Of a stretch of DNA of 64,000 nt, positions 51,790 through 60,924 are shown piece after piece. Source of the stretch: Candidatus Saccharimonadota bacterium (GTDB taxonomy: Bacteria > Patescibacteriota > Saccharimonadia > Saccharimonadales > Saccharimonadaceae); the NCBI GenBank assembly GCA_017406985.1, contig JAFQXL010000004.1:371708-435707 (forward strand), written 5' to 3'. Below the pieces are notes generated by a model. The model ran no database searches. It was not told the origin of the DNA and saw only the letters and a program-made list of their open reading frames with translations. The number at the start of each line of letters is the position of its first letter. Position 1 is the stretch's first letter. The position numbers and the translations under genes were made by a program.

Positions 51790-54700
51790 TTAATACCTCG
51801 GGGCGAGCTCCCTAGTATAGGTTACGACGGCTTCAGAATAACGCTCAGCTTGGTGATAGGCCCAAATGTAAGCATCAGCACGGAGATTGAAGATTTCTGC
51901 CGGAGCAACTGAGCCTTTATTGGCATCGGTCGGGTTACCGGTATTACCAATAGAACGATCGAGAACGTCTGTAGTCGTATCGTCCGGAGCGAAGCCGTGG
52001 TTATTACCAGCAGTTCGTTTTAAGAAGATATTGCTGGCGTAAACTGGGCCGTTTACAACTAGTGTTTTGTCGCAGTTTCCGCCAAAACTGTCGTAACGCT
52101 GTTTTGCATCACGAGCAGCAAGGTTATTGCCAATACTAAAACCTTTGCAAGTATCGATTGTGCCGTTCGGAACAATCAGCCAAGCGTCAACACGATTTAC
52201 TTCTTGAGTAATATAAACATTATTCGCGAAGATAATGATTTGCGGAAGTTTTGCAGAAGCGTCCGTGCTAATTGTATTGTAAGTGCGAAGTTTCGTAGGA
52301 TCATCACTACAGCCAGTTCCGAGACAGATATTCTGATTAATCGTTAAATCGCCGTTAATATAGAAGACGAGAGTATTGTCATTTTTCCCGTCGCCGAGAG
52401 TCTTAATCAAGTTCGAGCCTTCGCGACGAGTCGTCTGATTTGGATTTGAGCTACCTCTAATCCCGATATTAGACAGATTAACGTTTCCATTATAATAGAC
52501 ATATTGCATGCCGGTCGAAGCAGTATTGATCATAGCTTGGCTTCCATAAGCACCTTCGCTAGAGTCATAAGCAAAGGTTTTAGCCTTTTCTTGGTAACGA
52601 GACTGGAGACGCTGGAGATTCGTATTAATCGAAGCAGAAGCATTTACTTTTCCGCTACCTATATAGTTAATTCCACCATTGTTCGAAATTGTTTCAGGAT
52701 TTATATTCGTATAAGTCGTGCCGTTCCTTGCGACGCCACCACCGCCAGACAAATTATATTTACTATTATTATAGCCAAGTACGGCGCCCGAGCTAATGCC
52801 GTAGATATACTCGTTGCCGGTCACAATAGCATAGTCAACCCAGGAGCCAAAGATATGCGTACTGTCGCCACTATAGCTACCAAATCCGGAGTTAGTCATC
52901 TTCTTTGAGGTAGAAGTAACGATTTCGCCTTGGGTATAGACCGAGCCATTCCAAACTTGGAAATTCGGTTTCTTCGCGATAGTGCGACAAGAAGCACCAG
53001 AGATATTATATAGGTCGCCAGCATCCATCGGGGTTGACGCTCCCGAACCGCTCTTCGACTGAGCCTCAGCGTTACCAGTAACGAAATTATGAGAGTCGGA
53101 CGGATAGAAGCTCATTGCGACACAATATGTATAGCCGACATATTCGTTGTTATCCGGGATAGTTCGAGTGTAGTTGGCGCCGTCGCTTGAGCCGGCATAA
53201 CGCCCTTCTTTATTTTGTTTACCTTTTACATCAATTGTATTGAACATTTCTACCCCGCCGCTATTATTTCGTTTAAAGTAGGTTTCAATATCGGCTGGAC
53301 TTCTATCATTTCCGCCAACATTATAATATCCCGGCTTTAGAAGGAATTCAACAAGTCTAATTTCGGTATTATCCGGAGTAATTGTCGCGTAAGGGAAACT
53401 AGAGGTGTTATTATTTGATCTAGGATTAACAAACCATTTATAATTAACATCTATACTGCCGCCCTCAAAGACAACATCGCCTGCGCCGACAGTTGACTCG
53501 ACAGAGGTCGTGTAGTTAAACGGAGTATAAACTGTAGCACGTTTAACCTGATTACCGTAGTCTTTTTCCATTTTATGATACATAAAATATCCAGTTCCGC
53601 TGTTTGAGCTTGGGTTTACCCATGGATAATTATATTTATGGTAATACGGCGCAGCGCAACATTCATTGTGATACGTACCACAAGTTTTATTATCACAATA
53701 ATAATCACAGTTATTAGTGCCCGTTGGTCCGCATTGATACGGAAGTTGAATTTTTCCTGGCGTTCCGGCGAACGAACCTGGATATTCGTTATAATCACCA
53801 TAATTAACTGCCCAAGCACTATTGACGCCACAACCACAGCTACCGCCACGACTATGATGGTATTTCTCCCAGACTGTTAAAGAGTTAAAAGTGTGTTGTT
53901 GTCCGAACGTATGGCCGACAAGATTACTGACACCGACTTTTGAAGCGGAATTACAGCTACCGCTTTCAAAGCCGGGGATTTGGAAAGTTCCTATCTTAAA
54001 CGGGTCTTGAGAATTATACCAGGCGATCTGGCTACAGTTATAAGTCGAGCTATTATGTCTCGGAGCCAAAACATCAATTCCATAACCATCAGGAGAAACT
54101 GAATTATCTGGATCCGATGACGAGAACAGGGCCGTGTTAAGTGCCGTTACGCTAGCAGCCTGACTATTTATATTTGAAATCTGCCCCTCATCAAAGAGGA
54201 AATTATTATTCGGGAAGGCTTCAATCTTAAAATGATTCGTCCCGTCTGGATAATCATTACTATAGCTCTGTTCGCCACTATTCCAGACGTCCTGGTTCGG
54301 CACCCAACCTCCATAACGCACAGTCATAGAGATACAATGGTAAAAGTAGACGGAGTCGCCCGGCTTTGCGATTGTTTTTACATCCGAATCCCCCCACATA
54401 GTTAGGCCGGAATCCGTATGAAGACCGCTACGAACTCCAGTAGCTCTGACGGTATTTATGTCAGGTCTGTTTGTACGGCCGTCGAGCGAAACATTCTGGA
54501 CGGCGATACGGCTTTCGGTATTAGCAAGATAGCGATATTTTGTCGCCGAACAGGCTGTCATCGGAGGAGTCGGAGTCGTCGTAGTCGTCGTAGTTGTCGT
54601 GTCGGTGTATTCGTCACAGAACCAGCTAAGACCAGTGTTTCTGTAGTGCATTCCGTATGTAGTGTAGTGTCCTGGTGAAGTATATTCGTTTGCGGCAAAT

Positions 54701-55149
54701 TGAGATTGTGCTGTCCCAGGATCGACAACACTACCACCAGACATACTTCCGCCATCACCACTAGTCAAGGAGCCGTGCCGACTAATTGCTTCGTCGATGT
54801 CAACAAAGCCAGCGAGACCGCCACCGGAGAGACGAGTTGCAAGAATATAAATTCCGTTTTTACACGCCGTAACCGGAGTGTGACTAAACTCATAAGTGAA
54901 TGAGGGGGTTGTGCCGTTCGGGAAGAACAACCAGAAAGCGCCGTTTTCACGCAAAGACCAACAGTTTCCACTTTTACATTTCTGAGTTCCGTAACCACCA
55001 CTACCGGCGCCGCCAGAACCACCGCCAGAATATCCTTTTCCAAAGACCTCAACGCTTAAAGCGACTATTGCGATTAAAATCAGGATTCCGCCGAGGATAC
55101 TCGAAAGATTTATTCTTTTTATCTTCTTTGCGCCTTTCATTTTTCTCAT
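51790..55149 (-). CDS. Giant membrane-anchored surface protein in the pilin cluster
   Basis: 1119 residues, the longest protein here. One N-terminal helix (ILGGILILIAIVALSVEVFG) is followed by a Gly/Ser hinge and a large extracellular region very rich in Asn, Ser, Tyr, Thr and Gly, with about 25 Cys. A segment near 470-520 is Cys/Tyr/His-rich (CDYYCDNKTCGTYHNECC). The C-terminal 300 residues have regular strand-turn patterns (NGDLTINQN, FANNVYITQEV) like a beta-helix. A second ATG three codons in (55140) has the better-spaced ribosome site. It may be the pilus tip adhesin (PilY1-like in role, not in sequence). Confidence 0.75.
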   Translation of the reverse strand: MRKMKGAKKIKRINLSSILGGILILIAIVALSVEVFGKGYSGGGSGGAGSGGYGTQKCKSGNCWSLRENGAFWLFFPNGTTPSFTYEFSHTPVTACKNGIYILATRLSGGGLAGFVDIDEAISRHGSLTSGDGGSMSGGSVVDPGTAQSQFAANEYTSPGHYTTYGMHYRNTGLSWFCDEYTDTTTTTTTTTPTPPMTACSATKYRYLANTESRIAVQNVSLDGRTNRPDINTVRATGVRSGLHTDSGLTMWGDSDVKTIAKPGDSVYFYHCISMTVRYGGWVPNQDVWNSGEQSYSNDYPDGTNHFKIEAFPNNNFLFDEGQISNINSQAASVTALNTALFSSSDPDNSVSPDGYGIDVLAPRHNSSTYNCSQIAWYNSQDPFKIGTFQIPGFESGSCNSASKVGVSNLVGHTFGQQHTFNSLTVWEKYHHSRGGSCGCGVNSAWAVNYGDYNEYPGSFAGTPGKIQLPYQCGPTGTNNCDYYCDNKTCGTYHNECCAAPYYHKYNYPWVNPSSNSGTGYFMYHKMEKDYGNQVKRATVYTPFNYTTSVESTVGAGDVVFEGGSIDVNYKWFVNPRSNNNTSSFPYATITPDNTEIRLVEFLLKPGYYNVGGNDRSPADIETYFKRNNSGGVEMFNTIDVKGKQNKEGRYAGSSDGANYTRTIPDNNEYVGYTYCVAMSFYPSDSHNFVTGNAEAQSKSGSGASTPMDAGDLYNISGASCRTIAKKPNFQVWNGSVYTQGEIVTSTSKKMTNSGFGSYSGDSTHIFGSWVDYAIVTGNEYIYGISSGAVLGYNNSKYNLSGGGGVARNGTTYTNINPETISNNGGINYIGSGKVNASASINTNLQRLQSRYQEKAKTFAYDSSEGAYGSQAMINTASTGMQYVYYNGNVNLSNIGIRGSSNPNQTTRREGSNLIKTLGDGKNDNTLVFYINGDLTINQNICLGTGCSDDPTKLRTYNTISTDASAKLPQIIIFANNVYITQEVNRVDAWLIVPNGTIDTCKGFSIGNNLAARDAKQRYDSFGGNCDKTLVVNGPVYASNIFLKRTAGNNHGFAPDDTTTDVLDRSIGNTGNPTDANKGSVAPAEIFNLRADAYIWAYHQAERYSEAVVTYTRELAPRY

Positions 55150-55979
55150 TCTCCTTCCTCTGTTTTGCCAGGAAGACTTTCAAAATCGGCTTCCATTTTT
55201 TTGAGCATTTCCTTGTCGGTAATAACTTCTTCTGTATCGTCGTCAAGGAAGTTCTCATAAATCGGGTATTCTGTATCTAAAATATCTCGATATTTTTTAA
55301 CTTCTTCTGGATTATCAATTGCGCTATAATAATTTATTTTAGCCAAGAGATAGACGTAGCGGGTTTTCTTATCGAGTTCATGATTCTCCTTATCGAATTC
55401 ACTTAAGAAATATTCTGCTCGATCAACGTCATCAAAGCCACAATAAATCATAATACTAATTAGGCGGTAATAGATTTTTTCATAGTCACTGTCAAGGTTT
55501 TTTATAAAGGTATCAATATTATCTTGGACTTTGTTATGATTAATTTCGGAAGTTCCTTCGATTACGATATTAACATTAGCAGCTTCAGCAAGCTTCTTCT
55601 GGGCATAGGAAAGGGCAACGTCCGGAGTAACCGCCGTCTCAATAGTCGTATTTTCAGGGATACCACCCACGATAATGGCCGGAGCCGGCTCTTCTTTTTG
55701 GTTGTTCTTTTCAATGATAAATTGTACTAAGAAAATTCCACCAACAATTAGCGCTATAACAAGAAGGACGATACCAATAGAGAGAAGTTTATTGTTTTTA
55801 GCCCAATTTTTTAGAGTATTAATTCTAGCTTGACGTTTTTTCTGGCGGGCTTTTTGTTTCTCCCTTTGTTCTTTATTTTTTCCGCCTTCTACGGAATCAT
55901 CCTCTGGAAAAACCTCCCAAGGGTGTTTTTTTTCTTCGCTCGCAACGTCTTGCGAACCGTCTAGACCTTCGTATCCCAT
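55146..55979 (-). CDS. Single-pass membrane protein, first gene of the pilin cluster
   Basis: 277 residues: an acidic/basic cytoplasmic head of about 70 residues with a coiled-coil-like stretch (KEQREKQKARQKKRQARINTLKNWAK), one helix (LLSIGIVLLVIALIVGGIFLVQFII), then an outer helical domain with paired-helix repeats (YRLISIMIYCGFDDVDRAEYFL, YVYLLAKINYYSAIDNPEEVKKY) that look TPR-like. A TATAAT box ends 10 nt before the ATG. It overlaps the giant gene by ATGA. It may act as a scaffold for pilus assembly; this is inference. Confidence 0.72.
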   Translation of the reverse strand: MGYEGLDGSQDVASEEKKHPWEVFPEDDSVEGGKNKEQREKQKARQKKRQARINTLKNWAKNNKLLSIGIVLLVIALIVGGIFLVQFIIEKNNQKEEPAPAIIVGGIPENTTIETAVTPDVALSYAQKKLAEAANVNIVIEGTSEINHNKVQDNIDTFIKNLDSDYEKIYYRLISIMIYCGFDDVDRAEYFLSEFDKENHELDKKTRYVYLLAKINYYSAIDNPEEVKKYRDILDTEYPIYENFLDDDTEEVITDKEMLKKMEADFESLPGKTEEGE

Positions 55980-56040
55980 ATTACTTATGATTATATTTTA
56001 GATTTTTATTTTAGTCAATTAGAAAATGGTTGTGCTTTTC

Positions 56041-56490
56041 TTAAAAGAAGAGGAAATTAAGCCATTGATCGAAATTGGAGCGGTCGGATTTTGTCGTATT
56101 TTCTTCGGTTGTCGTTTCTTTATGTTTCGACTTTGCGCGCTCGGAGTTTTTCGGGAGATAGACGAGCGTTTCGCCGGCGAGTTTTTTATTCTGAAGCTTC
56201 CGAGCGGAAAGCTCTTGATATTCCTCGGAAGCATAATATTGATTTTCGAGCTCTTCAGTCTCGACTTGTAGCTCGAGGTAAGCCTTTTCGGCTTCTTTTT
56301 CGGCAATTTCCTGCTGGAGCGTCCAGTTTCGAGAGAGGCTCGAAATCGAGCCGATTAACCAGATTAAGAGAAGAAAAGGAATCGAAAGAAGAACCAGTTT
56401 TTCTGGCACTAAAATCTCTTGACGAAGTTTCGCTTTTATTCGCCTAACTTTCGCCGCGAGACGTTCTTTTCTGCTTCTTTGATCCACCAT
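56041..56490 (-). CDS. FtsB/DivIC-like septum protein
   Basis: 149 residues: a basic cytoplasmic head, one membrane helix (LVLLSIPFLLLIWLIGSI), then a long coiled coil (QQEIAEKEAEKAYLELQVETEELENQYYASEEYQELSARKLQNKKLAGETLVYL), which is the FtsB/DivIC layout including the end-of-coil motif. The tail is charged and Thr-rich. It would bridge divisome proteins at the septum. A TATAAT box lies 12 nt before the ATG. Confidence 0.8.
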   Translation of the reverse strand: MVDQRSRKERLAAKVRRIKAKLRQEILVPEKLVLLSIPFLLLIWLIGSISSLSRNWTLQQEIAEKEAEKAYLELQVETEELENQYYASEEYQELSARKLQNKKLAGETLVYLPKNSERAKSKHKETTTEENTTKSDRSNFDQWLNFLFF

Positions 56491-56564
56491 AATTTTTATA
56501 TTATTATACCATAAGAATTATAAAAATCTCCGAGCTATAAGTTTGCAAACGTAAATAATTATTG

Positions 56565-56577
56565 TATAATTATTTTG
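56565..56577 (+). promoter_or_regulatory. Promoter of the ABC exporter gene, leaderless type
   Basis: TTGCAA, 16 bp, TATAAT (56565-56570), then 7 nt to the ATG. Confidence 0.65.
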
Positions 56578-58365
56578 ATGAGTAATAATAAAACCGAAAA
56601 ATTCCCACAAACTTGGCGTCGAACGATACATTATTTTTGGCAAGCCAACAAGAAATATAAGTTATTGACTTTTGGTGCATTCATTACTACGCCTATAGTC
56701 TATATGCTTAGAGCTTTTTGCTTAATACTAATGTCGGACATGATCGGAGTTGTTTCCCTAGGACTTCCATTTGAAGAATTAAAAAATCGACTTTTACCGC
56801 TCGCATTATTGCTAGTAGGCGAGGAAGTAGTTCGTCATTTCATTATAGGACCGATTCGAATGTATTGTGTCTGGGAAATGGAAATTAGGACTATGCGAGA
56901 TTTAAGTCTGCAATGTTTTGATTCAATTTCTGCCCAGTCAATGCAATTTCATAGCGATAGGTTTTCTGGTTCATTAATTTCTCAAACTAATAATTTTGTT
57001 AGCTCGTACGAAAAACTTATGGATGAGTTTTTCTGGAACATCTTTCCAGTTATTTTAGATATACTATTTGCAATTATAATTTTAGCCCCTAGGGCGCCGC
57101 TATTTACAACCGTCCTTGTCAGTATTGTCGTAATTTTCATCATCATCTCGATTTTCTGGTCTAAACGGCTTTCAAAAATTAGCAAAAAAGAGGCTGTGGC
57201 TTATAATAGACGAACTGGTCAGCTTGCGGATGCTATAAGTAATATTGGCTCGGTTAAATCTTACGCTAACGAAAAATACGAACAGAAACGGTTTTTAAGC
57301 TCCTTGCATAATGTCTACAAGATTTCGCAACGCTTTCTTTTTGAAAACACTAAGCGAAATTATTGTTTTAATACAATCTTCTTAATGATAAATATTGGAC
57401 TGATTATATTTATGCTATATGGTCAGAATTTCTTTGGACTATCTGTTTCTACGATTGTTTTAATTATCAACTATTCAGACACTATCTCTGGCGATTTATG
57501 GAGTGTTCATTCAGTATTTAAATCTTTAAATCGAATTTTCGGTGATTCGCACGAAATGACCTTAAATCTTGATTTGGAAGACGATGTAGTCGATCTACCA
57601 GGAGCAACCAAATTAAAAATAAACTCCGCCGAAATTAAATTTAGTGACGTCGCATTTAAACATCAAGATGCTAAAGTAGCCATATTCAAAGATTTTAACC
57701 TCAACATCAAGCCGGGTGAAAGAGTAGGATTAGTAGGAGTTTCTGGCTCTGGAAAAACTACGCTAACTAAATTACTTTTACGTTTTGCTGATGTCGACCA
57801 GGGTGAAATAGCCATTGACGGTCAAAACATTAAATATGTCACCCAGGATTCTTTACGAAAGAATATTGCTTATGTTCCACAAGAGACGGCCCTATTTCAC
57901 CGTTCTATTGCTGAAAATATCGCTTATGGAAAACCAGAAGCCACTTTTACCGAAATACAGCATGCCGCCAAACTTGCTAATGCGGATGAATTTATTAAAG
58001 TCTTACCAAATGGTTACGAGACTTTAGTCGGCGAGCGCGGCATTAAACTTTCTGGCGGACAACGGCAGAGAATTGCTATCGCCCGTGCGATCTTAAAAGA
58101 TGCTCCGATTTTAGTTCTAGACGAAGCTACCTCGGCACTCGATTCCGAATCTGAAGCGCTAATTCAAGAAGCTTTACGCAAACTGATTAAAGGGCGAACT
58201 TCGATTGTGATTGCCCATCGTCTTTCCACCGTGATGGATTTAGATCGAATTATCGTGCTAGAAGCTGGCAAAATTGTTGAGTCTGGCTCTCACGCAGAGC
58301 TTCTAAAAGCGGGTGGCACTTATGCCAAACTTTGGTCTCATCAGTCTGGCGCTTTTCTAGACTAG
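56578..58365 (+). CDS. ABC exporter with fused membrane and ATPase domains
   Basis: 595 residues from the ATG at 56578 (a TTG one codon earlier is possible). Six membrane helices (residues about 30-320) are followed by an ATPase with Walker A GVSGSGKTT, Q-loop (VPQETALF), LSGGQRQR, Walker B ILVLDEATSALD and H-loop (IAHRLST). This is the MsbA/lipid-exporter class, probably a homodimer. The substrate cannot be read from the sequence. Confidence 0.93.
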   Translation: MSNNKTEKFPQTWRRTIHYFWQANKKYKLLTFGAFITTPIVYMLRAFCLILMSDMIGVVSLGLPFEELKNRLLPLALLLVGEEVVRHFIIGPIRMYCVWEMEIRTMRDLSLQCFDSISAQSMQFHSDRFSGSLISQTNNFVSSYEKLMDEFFWNIFPVILDILFAIIILAPRAPLFTTVLVSIVVIFIIISIFWSKRLSKISKKEAVAYNRRTGQLADAISNIGSVKSYANEKYEQKRFLSSLHNVYKISQRFLFENTKRNYCFNTIFLMINIGLIIFMLYGQNFFGLSVSTIVLIINYSDTISGDLWSVHSVFKSLNRIFGDSHEMTLNLDLEDDVVDLPGATKLKINSAEIKFSDVAFKHQDAKVAIFKDFNLNIKPGERVGLVGVSGSGKTTLTKLLLRFADVDQGEIAIDGQNIKYVTQDSLRKNIAYVPQETALFHRSIAENIAYGKPEATFTEIQHAAKLANADEFIKVLPNGYETLVGERGIKLSGGQRQRIAIARAILKDAPILVLDEATSALDSESEALIQEALRKLIKGRTSIVIAHRLSTVMDLDRIIVLEAGKIVESGSHAELLKAGGTYAKLWSHQSGAFLD

Positions 58366-58409
58366 AGAAGAACTGGTTCTCACCCATCTACCTTATCCAG
58401 AATAAAAAT

Positions 58410-58424
58410 AAGCCCGATGGGCTT
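58410..58424. terminator. Bidirectional terminator between ABC exporter and tRNA
   Basis: AAGCCC (58410-58415), loop GAT, GGGCTT (58419-58424), flanked by T-rich and A-rich tracts. A further outer stem CCAGAATA/TATTCTGG would reach into the tRNA CCA end. Confidence 0.75.
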
Positions 58425-58434
58425 GTTTCTATTC

Positions 58435-58510
58435 TGGTGGGGGCAGCTGGGTTCGAACCAGCGACCAATCGGTTATGAGCCGACTGCTCTAACCACTGAG
58501 CTATGCCCCC
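58435..58510 (-). tRNA. tRNA with CAT anticodon (elongator Met or Ile2)
   Basis: 76 nt with CCA encoded. The acceptor stem GGGGGCA/TGCCCCC is fully paired, so it is not an initiator. The D- and T-arms (AGCTCAGTGGTTAGAGC, GCTGGTTCGAACCCAGC) resemble bacterial Ile2 tRNAs whose C34 is changed to lysidine, but elongator Met is also possible. A TATAAT box lies at 58523-58528. Confidence 0.9.
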
Positions 58511-58532
58511 TAGCGTATATCTATTATAACAC

Positions 58533-58560
58533 AAAAGAACCCCTTTCGGGGGCTCTTTTA
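58533..58560 (-). terminator. Terminator of the 68-residue gene
   Basis: CCCC/GGGG stem (58540-58543 with 58548-58551) with outer AAAAGA/TCTTTT pairing. Read on the minus strand it ends in TTCTTTTG. Confidence 0.65.
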
Positions 58561-58577
58561 TATCTTTACGATAGATT

Positions 58578-58784
58578 TTATTTTTTCTTCGAGAGAGTTA
58601 AGAAACCGTTTCGCGGGTTTTCGTTAACGACACGGTCTTCAGGAAGATCACAAGGAGTTCCTTTACCGTTATTTTCAGTCTTCGTGAAGAAATAAATAGT
58701 CTGCGGTTTGCCGCCACGAAGGGTAACTTCAGATTTGTGTAAGTAATAGGTGATGCCTTTGCTGTTTGTATGAGTATAGGCCAT
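58578..58784 (-). CDS. 68-residue conserved-looking small protein
   Basis: MAYTHTNSKGITYYLHKSEV... with GKPQTIYFFTKTE and GTPCDLPEDRVVNENPRNGFLTLSKKK. A strong AAGGAGG site and a near-consensus promoter mark it as a well-expressed gene. The N-terminal YTHTNSKGITYYLH and C-terminal VVENxRxGxPxL-like pattern give a compact beta fold, but I cannot assign a function. Confidence 0.7.
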   Translation of the reverse strand: MAYTHTNSKGITYYLHKSEVTLRGGKPQTIYFFTKTENNGKGTPCDLPEDRVVNENPRNGFLTLSKKK

Positions 58785-58810
58785 GTTTCCTCCTTAGTTT
58801 ATATAATCTT

Positions 58811-58839
58811 ATCTTAAGACAGGTTATCTCTATTGTCAA
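58811..58839 (-). promoter_or_regulatory. Promoter of the 68-residue gene
   Basis: On the minus strand TTGACA (58834-58839), 17 bp, TAAGAT (58811-58816). Confidence 0.85.
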
Positions 58840-58851
58840 GGGGTAAATTGA

Positions 58852-59637
58852 TTATTTTAGAAAAAGTAGGGCAATTCTTAAGATAAGCCAAGTAATAATT
58901 CGAATAATTATAACTAATAATAAGAGAGCGCAAAGGAGAATTGCGAAGCCAGAAAGCGTCGGGGCGAAAACTGGGGAAGCGAAGTCATAACGGAAGAGAG
59001 CAGTCGAGGGGATACTCGCGGAAATCTGTTCCGTAATATAATCCGAGACAGGATATTTACTAATTTCGCCGGTCATACAGTTAATAAATTCAGCTGAGTT
59101 CCAAGCCCAGCCATAGCGAATCGCTTGGGGGCGACAGACGGAGTTTGCATAGGAATAGATATTTCCGTTCGGATTATCGTCAGAAATTTGAGCGGCGAGC
59201 GCCTCTGCTTCTTTAAGGGCTTTCTCGGCAAGACGTTTATATTGATGTTCAAGATAAAATTGTCCCGTCCCGAAGAAGAGGGAAGTTTCGCCGTTTTTCT
59301 CGGTAAAGTTAACGACAATATGGCTCTCGGTAAAGGTTTTTAATTCCTTTAGAGTATTCGCGATATTTTCGTTAATTTCCTCTTGAGACTTCTCGATTTC
59401 GCCAGCTTTAAGATTCCCATCCTCGTCTTCCCCGGCGGCGTCCGCCTCTAAGACGGCAGTTTTTAAGTCATTCATTTTTAAGTGGTCAAATCTTAAAAGA
59501 GTCGCTGTAATAAAAAGCAAGGGAATTAAAACTAAAATTAAATGCCAAGTACGGATACTCTTTAAGGAGCTCAAAAAATGATTCGAACGTTCTTCCTTTC
59601 TCTCGCGCTTAATGCGTTCTTTCCAGTTTCCACCCAT
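58852..59637 (-). CDS. Two-helix envelope protein of unknown function
   Basis: 261 residues from the ATG at 59637; eleven upstream codons in frame overlap the murC-like gene, while a TAAAAT box lies 10 nt before this ATG. A basic head is followed by a helix (WHLILVLIPLLFITATLL), an outer helical domain with an acidic stretch and two Cys (SVCRPQ, INCMTG), and a C-terminal hydrophobic segment (GFAILLCALLLLVIIIRIITWLILRIALLFL). No family recognised. Confidence 0.7.
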   Translation of the reverse strand: MGGNWKERIKRERKEERSNHFLSSLKSIRTWHLILVLIPLLFITATLLRFDHLKMNDLKTAVLEADAAGEDEDGNLKAGEIEKSQEEINENIANTLKELKTFTESHIVVNFTEKNGETSLFFGTGQFYLEHQYKRLAEKALKEAEALAAQISDDNPNGNIYSYANSVCRPQAIRYGWAWNSAEFINCMTGEISKYPVSDYITEQISASIPSTALFRYDFASPVFAPTLSGFAILLCALLLLVIIIRIITWLILRIALLFLK

Positions 59638-59645
59638 AGTTAATA

Positions 59646-60920
59646 CTATTTTATCACATTTCGGAGCCATTCGTCCGCCGGGCCGGCGGTCATAAGAAGA
59701 ATAAGATAATTCTCCTCTTGATATTTTTTAATTTTTTCGGTTAGCTCATTATTTAAATTTGCTGGTTCCGCGTTTTCTTTATTTTCTAAATCGGCGATAA
59801 AATCTTCTGGTTTTAAAATTTCTAAATCTGGGTTTTCGCGAGTTAAATAAGTCGGGAGCCAAAAAAGTTTATCAACTCCTAAAAAGGCATTTTTGTAACC
59901 GTCTTTTACTTCGTGTTGGCGAGTGTTTTGATGAGGCTCATAGAGAGCGATTATTCCGCGCTTCCCCGTTCTCTCGGCTTCTTCTTTAGCAAGTTCGACC
60001 GTCGCTTTTATCTCTTCAGGATGATGCCCATAGTCGCTATAAATTCCGTCTTCTAATTTTTCAAATCTTCGCCCGACGCCCGGAAAACTATTTAAAACTT
60101 TAATAATTTCCGCTTCGCCTAACTCTGGGTTCATTTTTTTAAGCGCGTTTAAAGCGAGAGTCGCGTCTTCTCGGCGAGCTTTTCCGGCAAGAGTTATTTC
60201 AGAATTTGTATCGATAATTACTTTTGTCGGGATATTTTTTTCAGTTAAATATTCAAGAGAGTCCGGCGCGGCGCTCGGGGAACCGAAGATAACGTTTTCG
60301 CTTTTTTCTTCAAAAGCTTTAAAAGCGTCTTTATAATCACGCTCGGTCGGGTAAATATCGGGGTGATCATAAGAAACGAAAGTAATAAGCGAAAGCCAAG
60401 GATTAAAACTTAAAAAGTTTCTGTCATATTCGTCCGCTTCATAGATAAGAAACTCGTCATTTTCAGAATATTTACCGGACTTAGCAAAATTTAAAGTTGT
60501 CCCGACAAGATAGGAAGCTTTTATTTTTAACTCTTTCGAAGCCCAAATTAACATCGAAGTCGTCGTAGTTTTTCCGTGAGTTCCGGCGACAGCGACCATT
60601 TTTAAGTTTAACTTTTTAACGAGAAAAGCGATAAACTCGTCGCGTTTAGAAGTTTTAATTCCTTTTTCTTTCGCGAGGGCTAATTCGGGATGATTTTCGG
60701 GAAGGGCAGAAGTATAGACAAACCAATCCGCGTCGAGATGTTTTTCTAAAAAACTCCCGTCTTGAGAGCCGATTTCAAAATCAATATTAGCGGCTTCTAA
60801 TTCTTCCGCGATAGCGCCTCTCTGTTTATCAGAGCCAACAACAGTAATTCCCGCATCTTTCGCCATCTCCGCGAGCGGCCCCATCCCAGTTCCAGAAATT
60901 CCCGAAATATAAATCTTCAT
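59646..60920 (-). CDS. murC: Mur ligase, MurC/Mpl type
   Basis: 424 residues, short for MurC (about 450-490). ISGISGTGMGPLAEMAKDAGITVVGSD is the UDP-binding N-domain, AGTHGKTTTTSML the ATP loop, and EADEYDRNFLSFNPWLSLITFVSYDHPDIYPT the central domain. The DEYD form is closer to Mpl than to MurC, while LYEPHQNTRQHEV is MurC-like. It joins L-Ala to UDP-MurNAc, or recycles the tripeptide if Mpl. TAAAAT stands exactly 6 nt before the ATG. Confidence 0.82.
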   Translation of the reverse strand: MKIYISGISGTGMGPLAEMAKDAGITVVGSDKQRGAIAEELEAANIDFEIGSQDGSFLEKHLDADWFVYTSALPENHPELALAKEKGIKTSKRDEFIAFLVKKLNLKMVAVAGTHGKTTTTSMLIWASKELKIKASYLVGTTLNFAKSGKYSENDEFLIYEADEYDRNFLSFNPWLSLITFVSYDHPDIYPTERDYKDAFKAFEEKSENVIFGSPSAAPDSLEYLTEKNIPTKVIIDTNSEITLAGKARREDATLALNALKKMNPELGEAEIIKVLNSFPGVGRRFEKLEDGIYSDYGHHPEEIKATVELAKEEAERTGKRGIIALYEPHQNTRQHEVKDGYKNAFLGVDKLFWLPTYLTRENPDLEILKPEDFIADLENKENAEPANLNNELTEKIKKYQEENYLILLMTAGPADEWLRNVIK

Positions 60921-60924
60921 ATTA

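Noticed and set aside
54558-54640. Thr/Pro repeats within the giant surface protein that resemble a DNA tandem repeat
   Set aside because: Short ACN codon run coding for a Thr linker; explained by the protein.
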